DNA of 51,794 nucleotides from Bacteroides sp. (lineage in GTDB: Bacteria; Bacillota; Clostridia; Lachnospirales; Lachnospiraceae), in the NCBI GenBank assembly GCA_023666705.1, contig JAMPBO010000004.1, forward strand, positions 1 to 51,794. The letters are read 5' to 3'. Shown here in pieces: positions 17,357-26,486 of the stretch (position 1 is the first letter of the stretch; each line of letters begins with the position of its first letter). The position numbers and the translations under genes are program-made. The notes beneath the pieces are model-generated. The model ran no database searches. It was not told where the DNA came from and saw only the letters and a program-made list of their open reading frames with translations.

Positions 17357-18838
17357 TTACATATCATTCAACTCACTCTGCGAGGTTTCAATTGCGGTCA
17401 CAACTGCCTGTGCCTTATTGATACATTCCTGAAATTCATTTTCAGGAACACTGTCTGCAACAATTCCCGCTCCTGACCGTACGAAAACCTTTCCGTTTTT
17501 CTTATATGCAATCCGAATGGCAATGCAGGTGTCCAAATTTCCCGTAAAATCGATGTAGCCTATGGCACCGCCATAAATTCCACGCTTGTTGTTTTCAAGC
17601 TCCCTGATTATCTCACAGGCTCTTATCTTTGGTGCCCCTGAAAGGGTTCCTGCAGGAAGCACGGAACAGACCGCATCCAATGCACATTTATCTTCTCTAA
17701 TCTCGCCTCTCACCGTTGACCCGATATGCATTACATGGGAATACCGTTCAATGGACATATACTTTTCCACATTTACGCTTCCAAATTTGCTGATTCTTCC
17801 CAAATCATTCCTGCCTAAGTCAACCAGCATATTGTGTTCGGCACATTCCTTTTCGTCTGCCAAAAGCTCAGCTTCAAGTGCTTTATCCTCCTCCACTGTC
17901 TTTCCCCTCGGTCTTGTACCTGCAAGTGGAAATGTGTGGAGCACACCATTCTCCAGCTTTACAAGAGTTTCAGGGGATGCCCCTGCCACCTCGATGTCAT
18001 CACCACTAAAGTAAAACATATACGGTGACGGATTAATCGTCCGAAGCACCCTGTATGTATCAAGCAGGCTTCCCTCAAAGTCCGCCTCCAGCCTGTTTGA
18101 TAACACAACCTGAAAGATATCGCCCTCGTAAATATAATGCTTCGCCTTGTTCACCATACTGCAAAATTCTTCTTTATCAAACAGTCTCCTGAACCTTGAT
18201 TTTAAGCTTGCCGTTTCCGTCTTTTCTTCCTCTCCAAACCGAATCAGCCTGATTATTTCGTCTATGGCGTCCAGTGCATCCTGATAACCGTTTTCAATAT
18301 CCACTGCTTGGGCATTTGCGATAACGATTAGCTTCTGCTTTACATTATCAAATGCAATCACCTTATCAAACAGCATAAGGTCAACGTCGTTAAAGCCCTC
18401 CGTATCCGTAACCTCCTGATTGAGCCTTGGCTCGCCGTACTTTATATAATCATAGGCAAAATATCCGACCAGCCCGCCCGTAAAGGATGGCATCCCATCT
18501 ATCCTTGGGCTTTTATACTCTGCAAGAAGCTGATTGATACGGTCCTGCGGATGCATGGTTTTTTCCTCTGAAACGATGTTTCCTTCTATATCTGTTATTT
18601 TCAGCAGCCCATTTATACATGTGATACATAACTTGGGCTGATATCCAAGAAATGTATATCTTCCCCACCGTTCCTGATTTTCCACGCTCTCAAGCATGTA
18701 GCAGTGCCCGCTTACCTTTTTCAGCTTGCGTAGCACCTGTATCGGTGTTATAAAATCGGAATATATTTCCTTACAAACCGGAATCACCCTGTAATCTCCT
18801 GCCAGCTCTTTGGCTGTCTCCAATGTTGGTCTTATCAT
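17357..18838 (-). CDS. trpE: Anthranilate synthase component I
   Basis: 493 residues. Converts chorismate plus ammonia to anthranilate, the committed step. The N-terminal domain has the tryptophan-binding MLES motif (CYMLESVE). The chorismate-binding core has GDIFQVVLSNR, SPYMFYFSG, LAGTRPRGKT, ELLADEKECAEHNMLVDLGRND, VMHIGSTVRG, LPAGTLSGAPKIRA, GAIGYIDF and VRSGAGIVADSVPE. The start is the ATG at 18838 after TAGGAGG; the frame extends further upstream only through the T-box terminator. Feedback inhibition by tryptophan is expected from the motif. First gene of the operon. Confidence 0.96.
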   Translation of the reverse strand: MIRPTLETAKELAGDYRVIPVCKEIYSDFITPIQVLRKLKKVSGHCYMLESVENQERWGRYTFLGYQPKLCITCINGLLKITDIEGNIVSEEKTMHPQDRINQLLAEYKSPRIDGMPSFTGGLVGYFAYDYIKYGEPRLNQEVTDTEGFNDVDLMLFDKVIAFDNVKQKLIVIANAQAVDIENGYQDALDAIDEIIRLIRFGEEEKTETASLKSRFRRLFDKEEFCSMVNKAKHYIYEGDIFQVVLSNRLEADFEGSLLDTYRVLRTINPSPYMFYFSGDDIEVAGASPETLVKLENGVLHTFPLAGTRPRGKTVEEDKALEAELLADEKECAEHNMLVDLGRNDLGRISKFGSVNVEKYMSIERYSHVMHIGSTVRGEIREDKCALDAVCSVLPAGTLSGAPKIRACEIIRELENNKRGIYGGAIGYIDFTGNLDTCIAIRIAYKKNGKVFVRSGAGIVADSVPENEFQECINKAQAVVTAIETSQSELNDM

Positions 18839-18859
18839 ACTATTACCTCCTAATAAAAC

Positions 18860-18896
18860 AAAAAAGTCCTTGACAAATATATAATTTGTCAAGGAC
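18860..18896 (-). terminator. T-box-controlled terminator
   Basis: GTCCTTGACAAAT pairs with ATTTGTCAAGGAC around a short AT loop, followed on the minus strand by TTTTTTG. This is the conditional terminator of the trp T-box leader, ending 22 nt before the trpE start. Confidence 0.92.
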
Positions 18897-19193
18897 GGAT
18901 AATCATTCCGCGGTGCCACCTTGCTTCACAGATAAACTGTGCCCTTATGAAGTACCATCATACTTCCTGCAACTAACGTATGCGAACGTCATGGAATACT
19001 CAGATAAAATCCTTTGACCATGCCCTCAGTGGTCCATTTGCTATACTGCGTTCTGCCAGGCTCTCAGCCACCCCAGCTCTCTGTAAGTGCACATATAACG
19101 TTATCTCCACGTCATAGGTTTTGTGTACCTTATTTAATTAAATCAGGAAACCATCGCTCCCTATACAAAAGTGCCAAAACACTTTTCTTTAAC
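18860..19193 (-). promoter_or_regulatory. Tryptophan T-box riboswitch leader of the trp operon
   Basis: The minus-strand leader has all T-box parts. Stem I includes AGGGAGCGATGG and the GAGAGCTGGGGTGGCTGAGAG-like distal segment. The specifier loop reads AAATGGACCACTGA, where TGG (19034-19036, Trp codon) is followed by the usual ACC. The T-box sequence AAGGTGGCACCGCGG is at about 18908-18922. Next comes a terminator of 13-14 bp (18866-18896) with a T-run at 18860-18865. Uncharged tRNA-Trp would pair with the specifier and T-box to form the antiterminator and switch on trpEGDCBA. Confidence 0.95.
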
Positions 19194-19200
19194 ATTATTT

Positions 19201-19228
19201 ATTATAAACCGTTTTTTTTCTGTGTCAA
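19201..19228 (-). promoter_or_regulatory. Sigma-A promoter of the trp operon
   Basis: Minus strand -35 TTGACA (19223-19228), 16-nt spacer, -10 TATAAT (19201-19206), all just downstream of the proB stop codon. Transcription would start near 19193, at the T-box leader. Confidence 0.85.
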
Positions 19229-19238
19229 GAAAAAATTT

Positions 19239-20033
19239 TTACTTTCCAACGAACAGGGTGCCAACCTCTTTCCCCTTGATAATCTCATATAAAGCGGCCG
19301 GCTCTTTTCCATTTGTAACAATCGTATCAATCCCCTGCATTGTCGCAAGCTTCGCTGCCTGCAGCTTCGTTTTCATACCACCTGTACCACGTCTTGAGCC
19401 TGCTCCACCTGCAAGTGCATACACACTCTCATCAATACATTCAATGCGGTTTATCAGCTTTGCATCCGGATATAAACGTGGATCATTATCATAAAACCCA
19501 TTAATGTCTGATAAGATAACCAATCGTTTCGCCCTACATAAAATAGCAACCACTGCAGACAGCATATCATTGTCTCCAAACAGCCGCTCCTTGGATTCAA
19601 TTTCCGTATAACTGACCGAATCATTTTCATTGACTATCGGAATAATCCCCATTTCCAGAAGTGCATTAAATGTATTGGTCAGATTTTCTTTCTTTTCCTC
19701 CTGCTCTATATCATCTGCATTCAGTAAAATTTGGGCAATTGTTTTGTCATAATCCTCAAAAAATTTATCATACAGGTGCATAATACTGCATTGTCCTACT
19801 GCGGCGGCAGCCTGCTTCATACGCATACTGGTTGGTCTCTCTTTCATATGCAGCTTGTTTATGCCTACCGCAATTGCACCTGAGGACACTAAAATCACCT
19901 CATATCCCATATTTTGAATATCTGATAAAACGCATGCCAGACGGTCAAATGTCCTCAAGTCATTTTGCCCAATTTCATTTGTCAGGGTGGATGTACCAAC
20001 CTTTACAACAATTCTATTTTGATAAAGTCCCAT
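19239..20033 (-). CDS. proB: Glutamate 5-kinase (short form without PUA domain)
   Basis: 264 residues. Phosphorylates L-glutamate, the first step of proline synthesis. Motifs: VVKVGTSTLTN, VSSGAIAVG, the AAAVGQ segment, INENDSV-like VNENDSVSYTE, LFGDNDMLSAVVA, LSDINGFYDNDPR and GTGGMKTKLQAAKLA. The protein ends after the amino acid kinase domain. The short length without the C-terminal PUA domain is usual in part of the Firmicutes, so I do not call it truncated. It begins one nucleotide after the stop of the prolyl-tRNA editing gene. proA is not in the window. Confidence 0.95.
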   Translation of the reverse strand: MGLYQNRIVVKVGTSTLTNEIGQNDLRTFDRLACVLSDIQNMGYEVILVSSGAIAVGINKLHMKERPTSMRMKQAAAAVGQCSIMHLYDKFFEDYDKTIAQILLNADDIEQEEKKENLTNTFNALLEMGIIPIVNENDSVSYTEIESKERLFGDNDMLSAVVAILCRAKRLVILSDINGFYDNDPRLYPDAKLINRIECIDESVYALAGGAGSRRGTGGMKTKLQAAKLATMQGIDTIVTNGKEPAALYEIIKGKEVGTLFVGK

Positions 20034-20034
20034 A

Positions 20035-20574
20035 TTACACCTCGATTACAATTGGTGTATGCTTTGTATACGCTAAAAAATCATGGTAGATATTTTCCAT
20101 ACGCACTTTCATATAGCCTGTCGTAGTACTATCGCTACACCCGTACCATTCTTCTGCCAATACCTCCTTATCAAAGACAAGCTTTACTTTTCCCTCTTTG
20201 TCCAACAGGCAGCTAAAAATTGTAGCTGCTCCAATCTTTGTTCCAAGCATTGTCTCCATCAGCTCTGCTGGTGCAAAGGAAACACGTGCAATATTTAATG
20301 CCGCACTAAAATCCTTCGAACGAAAGGGCTTGTCGCCCACTGTTATGAACAGATAAAAATCTGTCTTCTGGCGGTTGCATAGAAACAATGTTTTTACCAT
20401 TTTCATATTTAACTTTTTATTTATGTCAATGCAATCCTCCATTGTAATTGCTTCATCTGTATCCACCCGCTCAAATGGAATTTGTAAATCACTTAATGTC
20501 TGATACACCCTCTCCTGAAGTGGTGTATGAAATTTGTCAGGTGCTTTCTTTTGAATTTCACTTACGTAAATCAT
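20035..20574 (-). CDS. Prolyl-tRNA editing protein (YbaK/ProX family)
   Basis: 179 residues. A YbaK/ProX-type aminoacyl-tRNA deacylase; relatives hydrolyse Ala-tRNA(Pro) made in error by prolyl-tRNA synthetase. The core includes FERVDTDEAITMEDC, the conserved lysine in MKMVKTLFLCNR, FYLFITVGDKPF, and GTKIGAATIFSCLLD. The start is set at 20574 (MIYVSEIQKK) after GGAAG; an upstream start would add 13 charged residues. Placement next to proB, with one nucleotide between, couples proline synthesis to the quality control of tRNA-Pro charging. Related free-standing proteins are named ProX or PrdX; I cannot decide the subfamily by eye. Confidence 0.85.
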   Translation of the reverse strand: MIYVSEIQKKAPDKFHTPLQERVYQTLSDLQIPFERVDTDEAITMEDCIDINKKLNMKMVKTLFLCNRQKTDFYLFITVGDKPFRSKDFSAALNIARVSFAPAELMETMLGTKIGAATIFSCLLDKEGKVKLVFDKEVLAEEWYGCSDSTTTGYMKVRMENIYHDFLAYTKHTPIVIEV

Positions 20575-20650
20575 AATATCTTCTTCCTTCTTACTTGTAA
20601 TTATTGCATGCATATTGTATCATAAGAATATCAATTACAAAAGTGAATGT

Positions 20651-20671
20651 TTGTCATATTATATATGACAA
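20651..20671. promoter_or_regulatory. Perfect palindromic operator between LysR gene and proX-proB
   Basis: TTGTCATAT-TAT-ATATGACAA, perfect 9-bp arms around a 3-nt centre, lies in the 123-bp divergent spacer 27 nt before the LysR-type start codon. It is a likely binding site for that regulator or another dimeric repressor. Confidence 0.6.
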
Positions 20672-20697
20672 AATCAGATAGAAAGAAAGGATATATG

Positions 20698-21564
20698 ATG
20701 AATACGAACATTCAAAAATATATGGCTTTTGTTAAGACAGTCGAGTACGGAAGCCTTACAAAAGCAGCAGAAATTCTACATTATTCCCAATCAGGCATCA
20801 GCCGTATGATAAATGATTTGGAAAAAGAATGGAAAGTCATACTCTTAGAGCGGGGAAAAACAGGCGTAAAGCTTACCAGTGACGGTCTCCGGTTATTGCC
20901 GTATGCCAAAAACGTATGCGTCGAGTACGAAAAACTGCAAATACAGGTAGACGAACTAAATGGCTTACAGTCAGGTCTTATCCGCATTGGCACATTTTCC
21001 AGCGTGGCAACACACTGGCTTCCCAATATGATTAAAGCATTTCAAAAGGATTACCCGAATATTGACTATGAATTATTGCTTGGAGATTATACGGAAATAG
21101 AGGAATGGATATCAAATGGCAGGGTTGACTGTGGCTTTCTGCGTTTACCTTCCCACAATGATTTTGAAACAATATTTTTGGAACAGGATAAGCTGCTGGC
21201 TATCCTCCCTGAAAACCACCCAATGGCAAATTATGAAAAAATCCCTGTTGCTTCACTTTGCGACGAGCCTTTTATATTGCTGGAAAAAGGAGCACGGGCG
21301 GAAATTTCAGAAATTTTCGAACGCTGCAATTTGGTACCGGACATACATTTCACAACCTGGGATGACTATGCCATTATGTCCATGGTAGAAAGCGGTCTTG
21401 GCATCAGCATCCTGCCACAACTTATATTAAAACGCGTTCCCTACCATATCATTTCAAAAGAACTGGATATACCTGCGTACCGCAATATCGGTCTTGCACT
21501 GCGTAGTAAAAAAACTGCCTCCTTAGCCATGAAACGATTTTTAGATTATTTGAAATACCGCTAA
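20698..21564 (+). CDS. LysR family transcriptional regulator
   Basis: 288 residues. The N-terminal winged helix (residues 3-60: YMAFVKTVEYGSLTKAAEIL, SQSGISRMINDLEKEW, LLERGKTGVKLT) is a standard LysR DNA-binding domain. Residues about 90-285 form the periplasmic-binding-like effector domain (IRIGTFSSVATHWLPNMIKAF, LPENHPMA, GLGISILPQLIL). I start it at the second of two adjacent ATGs, 6 nt after AAAGGA. It is divergent from the proline editing/proB pair and shares a spacer with a palindrome, so it may regulate that pair or itself. Effector unknown. Its stop overlaps that of the converging pseudogene. Confidence 0.9.
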   Translation: MNTNIQKYMAFVKTVEYGSLTKAAEILHYSQSGISRMINDLEKEWKVILLERGKTGVKLTSDGLRLLPYAKNVCVEYEKLQIQVDELNGLQSGLIRIGTFSSVATHWLPNMIKAFQKDYPNIDYELLLGDYTEIEEWISNGRVDCGFLRLPSHNDFETIFLEQDKLLAILPENHPMANYEKIPVASLCDEPFILLEKGARAEISEIFERCNLVPDIHFTTWDDYAIMSMVESGLGISILPQLILKRVPYHIISKELDIPAYRNIGLALRSKKTASLAMKRFLDYLKYR

Positions 21565-22013
21565 ATTTCATCCCACACCTCAGAAAACTCTTCCCACACG
21601 GCATCTCTGTTATATTGTAAATCCGCAGACCAAGCATAATTTTTCAAATAATACTCTAAGCCTTCTTGCACATTTCCACGAAAATTCTCCATGTGATAAG
21701 CTACTTAGCTTCCATGAAGATACTTCACTGTACCTATCTAATACCTGTTTACCAGTTGCTTTGTTTCTTCGCATACAGTACCGCCACTGATGCAAACAAA
21801 CTTCCTTTCATATTCGCCTCTCACAGAAGGCAAAACAGGACCATACTTCCATCCCAAAAAAGCCTCATCAAACAACACATCTTTACGGAACATCAAGGAC
21901 TCTCTCTGAACAAAATACATTAATTTATGCATTTTCATTTCATCCATTGGACACTTGAAACGTTCCAAATACGTATCATACAAATATTTTGCAACATTTA
22001 ATGCATTTTCCAT
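21561..22013 (-). pseudogene. Frameshifted Panacea (SocA-like) antitoxin-type gene
   Basis: Residues 1-80 of the first frame match the Panacea/SocA domain: ALNVAKYLYD, MKMHKLMYFVQRES, FDEAFLGWKYGPVLPSV. That frame stops at 21738, but the domain goes on in a second frame (KQVLDRYSEVSSWKLSSLSH, GEFSWKCAR). It continues in a third frame from about 21668 (GLEYYLKNYAWSADLQYNRD, ending EEFSEVWDEI). Two small indels near 21750 and 21668 would restore one protein of about 150 residues. Panacea proteins act as antitoxins or as proteolytic adaptors. A strong promoter lies upstream, so the shortened protein may still be made. No partner toxin gene is adjacent. Confidence 0.75.
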
Positions 22014-22087
22014 AAGAACTCCTCCTTTTTAATCATACTTTTATAAATGTAGTCTACTATAATTATAGCTTCCGTTTGGTATTTGAA

Positions 22088-22116
22088 ATTATACATGAAA
22101 GAAAAATATTTGTTAA
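22088..22116 (-). promoter_or_regulatory. Sigma-A promoter of the Panacea gene
   Basis: Minus strand -35 TTAACA (22111-22116), 17-nt spacer, -10 TATAAT (22088-22093), about 75 nt before the Panacea start codon. Confidence 0.75.
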
Positions 22117-22124
22117 CTATATTA

Positions 22125-22138
22125 TGAACATTCGTTCG
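22125..22138. promoter_or_regulatory. LexA (DinR)-type SOS box
   Basis: Reads CGAACGAATGTTCA on the minus strand, matching the Firmicute LexA core GAAC-N4-GTTC. It abuts the -35 of the Panacea promoter (9 nt away), so DNA-damage control of that gene is possible. The rest of 22014-22236 is AT-rich with no gene. Confidence 0.6.
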
Positions 22139-22236
22139 ATTCTTGCAATTAAATTGTACCATACTCTGTCAATAAGGGTTACAAAGTATTTATTGATGCT
22201 CTTATTTTATTAGTTTTTAGCATTATGTAAACTACT

Positions 22237-23100
22237 TTATGCAGCATCCCGAATCAAATCTATCATTTCAATAATGTCCGTAATGGTCTGCACGTCACTT
22301 TTGATTTTTTCACGTTCCTTCGGATAGGACAGTTTTTTTCCTACCTTTGCATCAAAGGAATCCCCCGTAACAATTCCCACATACAGCTTTCCGGGTGCAA
22401 ACCGAAATGCCATCATCGGATATCGTTTGTTAATTGTCACAATTTTCTCCATCATTTGCGGTGTAAGGATGTAGAATGCCTCATGTGCATCCATCGAAAA
22501 GACATTAAAAGCGTTGTTAAATTGAACATCCTCCATCTCAAGCTTATCCTCCTCAAGATTGAGGTGGCTGATATAACCTTTTGAGAATATCTTAACATTG
22601 GCAACTACTTTCTGCGAAAAGTCAAATGCAAACATCCTGCCCGTAAAATATGTTTTCGTACTTCGGTTTTGCCCGCTTCCCGTCACATTTTTAATAATGA
22701 CATCTGCCTGCCTGAAATTCACACCCTTGTATGAAGCACTGATATAATCCTCAGAGTAAAAGTAATTCCCCATTTTTACAATTCCAAACTTCATAACATC
22801 AAGCTCTTCAAACCCCAAATTCCAATCATAATCTACATCCTCCAGCATAGTGGCAAGTATTGATTTGACAAAGGTATTTTTGTAGATGGTACGGTGTTCT
22901 TTCCTCAAAAAAGGTGCTTGACTTCCGAGAACAAGCCCTAATAGCAGTCCTCCACCTATTCCTATCGCACCATAGCTATACTTCTCCGTTACCACAGGTA
23001 ACAAAAAACCTGACACAACAAGTACCAACGGCAGATATTCAAACACCAGTATTTTTTTCCGCAGGCGTTCCAGTTTCCGCATCGCCTCATATGCTCCCAT
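22237..23100 (-). CDS. DUF3137 family membrane protein
   Basis: 287 residues. Two transmembrane segments near the N-terminus (about 20-37 and 43-60) are followed by a long cytoplasmic domain with the DUF3137 pattern: FGIVKMGNYFYSEDYISASYKGVNFRQADV, FTGRMFAFDF, FSKGYISHLNLE, FNNAFNVFSMDAHEAFYILTP and GKLYVGIVTG. Function unknown in the family. The start is the ATG at 23100, about 10 nt after AGAGGA; an in-frame TTG three codons upstream overlaps that site. It lies 96 nt downstream of the Big2/LRR gene on the opposite end of the strand flow (it is transcribed toward the Panacea locus). Regulation not visible. Confidence 0.8.
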   Translation of the reverse strand: MGAYEAMRKLERLRKKILVFEYLPLVLVVSGFLLPVVTEKYSYGAIGIGGGLLLGLVLGSQAPFLRKEHRTIYKNTFVKSILATMLEDVDYDWNLGFEELDVMKFGIVKMGNYFYSEDYISASYKGVNFRQADVIIKNVTGSGQNRSTKTYFTGRMFAFDFSQKVVANVKIFSKGYISHLNLEEDKLEMEDVQFNNAFNVFSMDAHEAFYILTPQMMEKIVTINKRYPMMAFRFAPGKLYVGIVTGDSFDAKVGKKLSYPKEREKIKSDVQTITDIIEMIDLIRDAA

Positions 23101-23196
23101 AGCTCGCAATTCCTCTCTCTTCTTGTATCTGTCGTCTTTCTTTCAGTATTTTTCAACACTAAGCATCATGTCTTCAACGTCGGAGAATTTCCTATA

Positions 23197-26100
23197 TCAA
23201 CTCTGTATTTTCATTTTCTTTGTGACACCCTTTTTCAACAAAATCTTCTTATAAGCAGACTTCATCCCCTTTGGAACCTTGATGGTTGCCTTTGCATATA
23301 TTCCTTTGAATGCACGTGAACCTACGGCTGACGCCTTTAATTTTGTTGTTTTTATCACAACTGATTTCAGTTTTTTGCAATTGGAAAATGCATATGCCCC
23401 AATTTTTTTGACATTTGCCCCAATGACAACCTTTTTCAAATTAGTATATTTATAACATGCTTTATTTCCAATAGCAGTTACCTTATATGTCTTTTTACCC
23501 AGCTTAATAGTATTCGGTACCGTAAGACTGGTTACGGAACTGCTTGTAAGCCCACAAAATGTTACCGTTGATGAAGCGGTTACTTTGTAAATGCCTTTGT
23601 TCTTTATTACAATATCACCTATACGATATCCGGATTTGCTGCTATTATCAAACAAACTGGTTTTGTCTTTTTTAAAGGTTGTCAGTTTTTTTGTATTTGA
23701 CTGCACCTTTGACAATTTATATGGATTAATCTCCACAAATACCGGTGAACCGTTGTTCGTCACATACCACACCACTCTTCCACTTTTCGTTACAACAGGG
23801 TCACACATGGAAAGGGCAAGCTTTGAGGAATATATGGACGAAACCTTATTTCCACTCTCATCAAGCAACACCATCTTTGTCTTGTATGCTTGTGTTTTTG
23901 TGTTTATCTCCTCCCACATCAGCAAGAACTGTGTGCCATTTAATTTGACCAGCTTCGGTGATTTCACATTTACGTTATCCGATGTCTTATAGTTTGTTAT
24001 CCACGTTATTCCTTGATTTATCTTTGCTTTTGAGCCTGCATTGACATATACATTTGCCGTACTGTCCGTCTCCTTTATTCCTGTTCCTGCCACAATATAG
24101 GAATTATCCCCAAGCTTTATATCGCTTAATGTGTATCCCGTATAATTACTTCCTATATTTCCCGGAATCGAAATAGCCGTGGCATACATAGTTGGCTTAT
24201 TAATCTTGTCTCCAACCTTTGTAGCTGTTATGGCAATTCCTCTTGGATAAGCATCACCCAAATCCGCCCTGTAAATATATGTTCCATCCGTCTCAATCTG
24301 CTGTGCAAAAGAATGACTTACATATCCATATGACAAATTCATCACATCCGAATAAGAATCAACCAGCTTCATATTTGATTCATTTACCACAAAGGTACAA
24401 TTCGCCTGATGATTGTATCCATCGCTGCCTGCATACATGGTATGACAGGTATGGATATACAAGCGTCCGCCTGTTTCAGCCATATCAAGACCACCCGCAT
24501 CAAACGGTGTGTATGTGTTAGCACCTTTTATGGAGCAGACGCCACACCGTTTCCATTTCTTATCATATTTTACAACACGAATGACTTCTTTTTTGTCGCT
24601 CTCTTTCGGATTTGACTGACCAAACACAAGATAATTATACTTCTTGCCACTATAAAAACCACCAAAGAGTTCAAGCTCCCGCTTCACTGTCTTCTTGCTT
24701 ATCAGCTTGTATTTGGAGTCATATTTTTCAACAAGCACTTTTCCCCGGACATATTCCACACGCTCAAAGCCGCCATTTGACAATGCGGTAAGATATGCCG
24801 TTTTGGTTGTACCATAATTATAATTATTCGCATTCTTGTGCATGATTGCCGAATAACTTCCCACGGTTCCATTTACAGCATAAATTTTGTTACTTTTGGA
24901 TAGTGCGGAATCTTTTACCTTAATTGTAATTGTTTGTTTTTTGGATATTTGTCCTGCCGTTATTGTTATTTTTGCGGTTCCCGCTTTCCATGCATTTATT
25001 CTTCCCTCTGCGTCTACGCTCACAACAGCAGGATTTGAGCTCTTGTATGTGTAGTCTAAGAGAATTCCCTTGCCTGCAGAGCACTGTATCGTCCCAGAGC
25101 CACCCACCTTCAGGGAAGATGGTGCTGTCGCACTAAATGTTGAGGGATACGTCAAGTCAAAAGTTTCAATATAAAATTTATTTCCCTCTCTCTCAAGTAC
25201 CCGACATAAATTCTGATCGATATCCAGCTTATATATTGGATGACTGGTTTGAATCTTTATTTTCTCCTTCTTGGTTTTTATGTCATATTCCGTCAAAATA
25301 TTGGAATCTGTTTTTACAATAAGGGAGGTTCCTGCACTGTTTAATGCACAGCGTGGTCCGACACTGGAGACATCCACATCATCCACATACTCAGAATCTG
25401 CCGTATAACACGCTAACTTAATTGCTTTTGAATTGGCAATGTTAATCATTGAAACTGAAACTCCACTTGTCAGAATGCTAATTGTAGTCGTCTCCTCTGT
25501 GACATCCTTATAATCATAAGCATTGGAATCAAGTAAAACTAATGCATTGGCGTTAAATGTAGAAAGAGCCGCAAGATATTTTCCGTTTAGCATTGTGACC
25601 GGACTTTTATGATAAAACCATCCATTTTGATATAAGGTCATCATATTACCTTCCGTGATAGAAATTTTGTTTGCTGAATTTACATTTCCTGCCATCAGAC
25701 TTGCCATACTATGGTCATAGCCCCAGTAACGCCAATTATGCTCTCCCTTATAATAGAAATTGCCACTCAAAGTATCAAACCCAAAGAAATCATAAATGTT
25801 TCCTTCATATGTAGTCTTTGACAATAATTTTCCATTTTTGTCGTACAGATAAAGCAAATCATCATGCGTTGCAAGATAGATTCTGCCCTTTCCGTCAACA
25901 CCCAAAGCAGACATGAGATTTGCCCAATTTGATTGTGATATTATAGGCTCCATATTTATTTGTGATGACGTACCTAAGTCAAAATCGAATGCATAAAGCA
26001 TCAGGTTAAATGTATAGACATAATTTCCGGAGGCATCCTTACTACTCACTTTATCCGACTTGACAAAATATGCTTTTGCGTCATTAATATATGCTTCCTC

Positions 26101-26433
26101 TATCCCTTTTTCGCTCGTGTATACCGTTGTATAGGTGTCCTTATTAATATCATAAAATACAATCTCATATTGTGCACTGTTGGCATAAACCGTACCAACC
26201 GTATATATAAAATAATACCCTTGCTTTTTTGCATTATAAACCGCTTCGCTATGTGTATTCTGTGACAGCTTTGCATATTTCTCTTTAATCTCTATAGCAG
26301 AATCTTCCGTTTGATTCCTTGTCTGTTTCGTACTGCTTTCCTCCGTACTCTGTGCCTGAACCGGAAATACAATCAACCCGATACATAACACAATCGACAT
26401 AACCACTCCAATAAACCGATTCTTCTTCATCAT
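23197..26433 (-). CDS. Large secreted protein with Big2 and BspA-like LRR domains
   Basis: 1078 residues. The N-terminus is a signal peptide (KKNR, hydrophobic 8-24, cleavage near VQAQ). Residues 50-430 and about 560-930 look like beta-propeller repeats (YFIYTVGTVY, GRIYLATHDDLLYLYDKNGKLL and similar). Residues 438-507 are a bacterial Ig-like Big2 domain (SSLKVGGSGTI, YTYKSSNPAVVSVDAEGRI, WKAGTAKITI). Residues about 985-1050 are BspA-type leucine-rich repeats (AIGNKACYKYTNLKKVVIG, KIGAYAFSNCKKLKSV). There is no LPXTG motif or membrane anchor, so it is probably released or held non-covalently. Likely a surface or adhesion protein. GGAG lies 8 nt before the start; the promoter is clear. Confidence 0.85.
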   Translation of the reverse strand: MMKKNRFIGVVMSIVLCIGLIVFPVQAQSTEESSTKQTRNQTEDSAIEIKEKYAKLSQNTHSEAVYNAKKQGYYFIYTVGTVYANSAQYEIVFYDINKDTYTTVYTSEKGIEEAYINDAKAYFVKSDKVSSKDASGNYVYTFNLMLYAFDFDLGTSSQINMEPIISQSNWANLMSALGVDGKGRIYLATHDDLLYLYDKNGKLLSKTTYEGNIYDFFGFDTLSGNFYYKGEHNWRYWGYDHSMASLMAGNVNSANKISITEGNMMTLYQNGWFYHKSPVTMLNGKYLAALSTFNANALVLLDSNAYDYKDVTEETTTISILTSGVSVSMINIANSKAIKLACYTADSEYVDDVDVSSVGPRCALNSAGTSLIVKTDSNILTEYDIKTKKEKIKIQTSHPIYKLDIDQNLCRVLEREGNKFYIETFDLTYPSTFSATAPSSLKVGGSGTIQCSAGKGILLDYTYKSSNPAVVSVDAEGRINAWKAGTAKITITAGQISKKQTITIKVKDSALSKSNKIYAVNGTVGSYSAIMHKNANNYNYGTTKTAYLTALSNGGFERVEYVRGKVLVEKYDSKYKLISKKTVKRELELFGGFYSGKKYNYLVFGQSNPKESDKKEVIRVVKYDKKWKRCGVCSIKGANTYTPFDAGGLDMAETGGRLYIHTCHTMYAGSDGYNHQANCTFVVNESNMKLVDSYSDVMNLSYGYVSHSFAQQIETDGTYIYRADLGDAYPRGIAITATKVGDKINKPTMYATAISIPGNIGSNYTGYTLSDIKLGDNSYIVAGTGIKETDSTANVYVNAGSKAKINQGITWITNYKTSDNVNVKSPKLVKLNGTQFLLMWEEINTKTQAYKTKMVLLDESGNKVSSIYSSKLALSMCDPVVTKSGRVVWYVTNNGSPVFVEINPYKLSKVQSNTKKLTTFKKDKTSLFDNSSKSGYRIGDIVIKNKGIYKVTASSTVTFCGLTSSSVTSLTVPNTIKLGKKTYKVTAIGNKACYKYTNLKKVVIGANVKKIGAYAFSNCKKLKSVVIKTTKLKASAVGSRAFKGIYAKATIKVPKGMKSAYKKILLKKGVTKKMKIQS

Positions 26434-26486
26434 GTGCCACGCTCCTTTTTACAAAATCTCAAGGGAATTGAATCATTCTGCTTTTC

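Noticed and set aside
19239-20033. proB truncated by loss of its PUA domain
   Set aside because: The kinase domain is complete and short ProB forms are common in Firmicutes; the promoter of trp begins after its natural stop.
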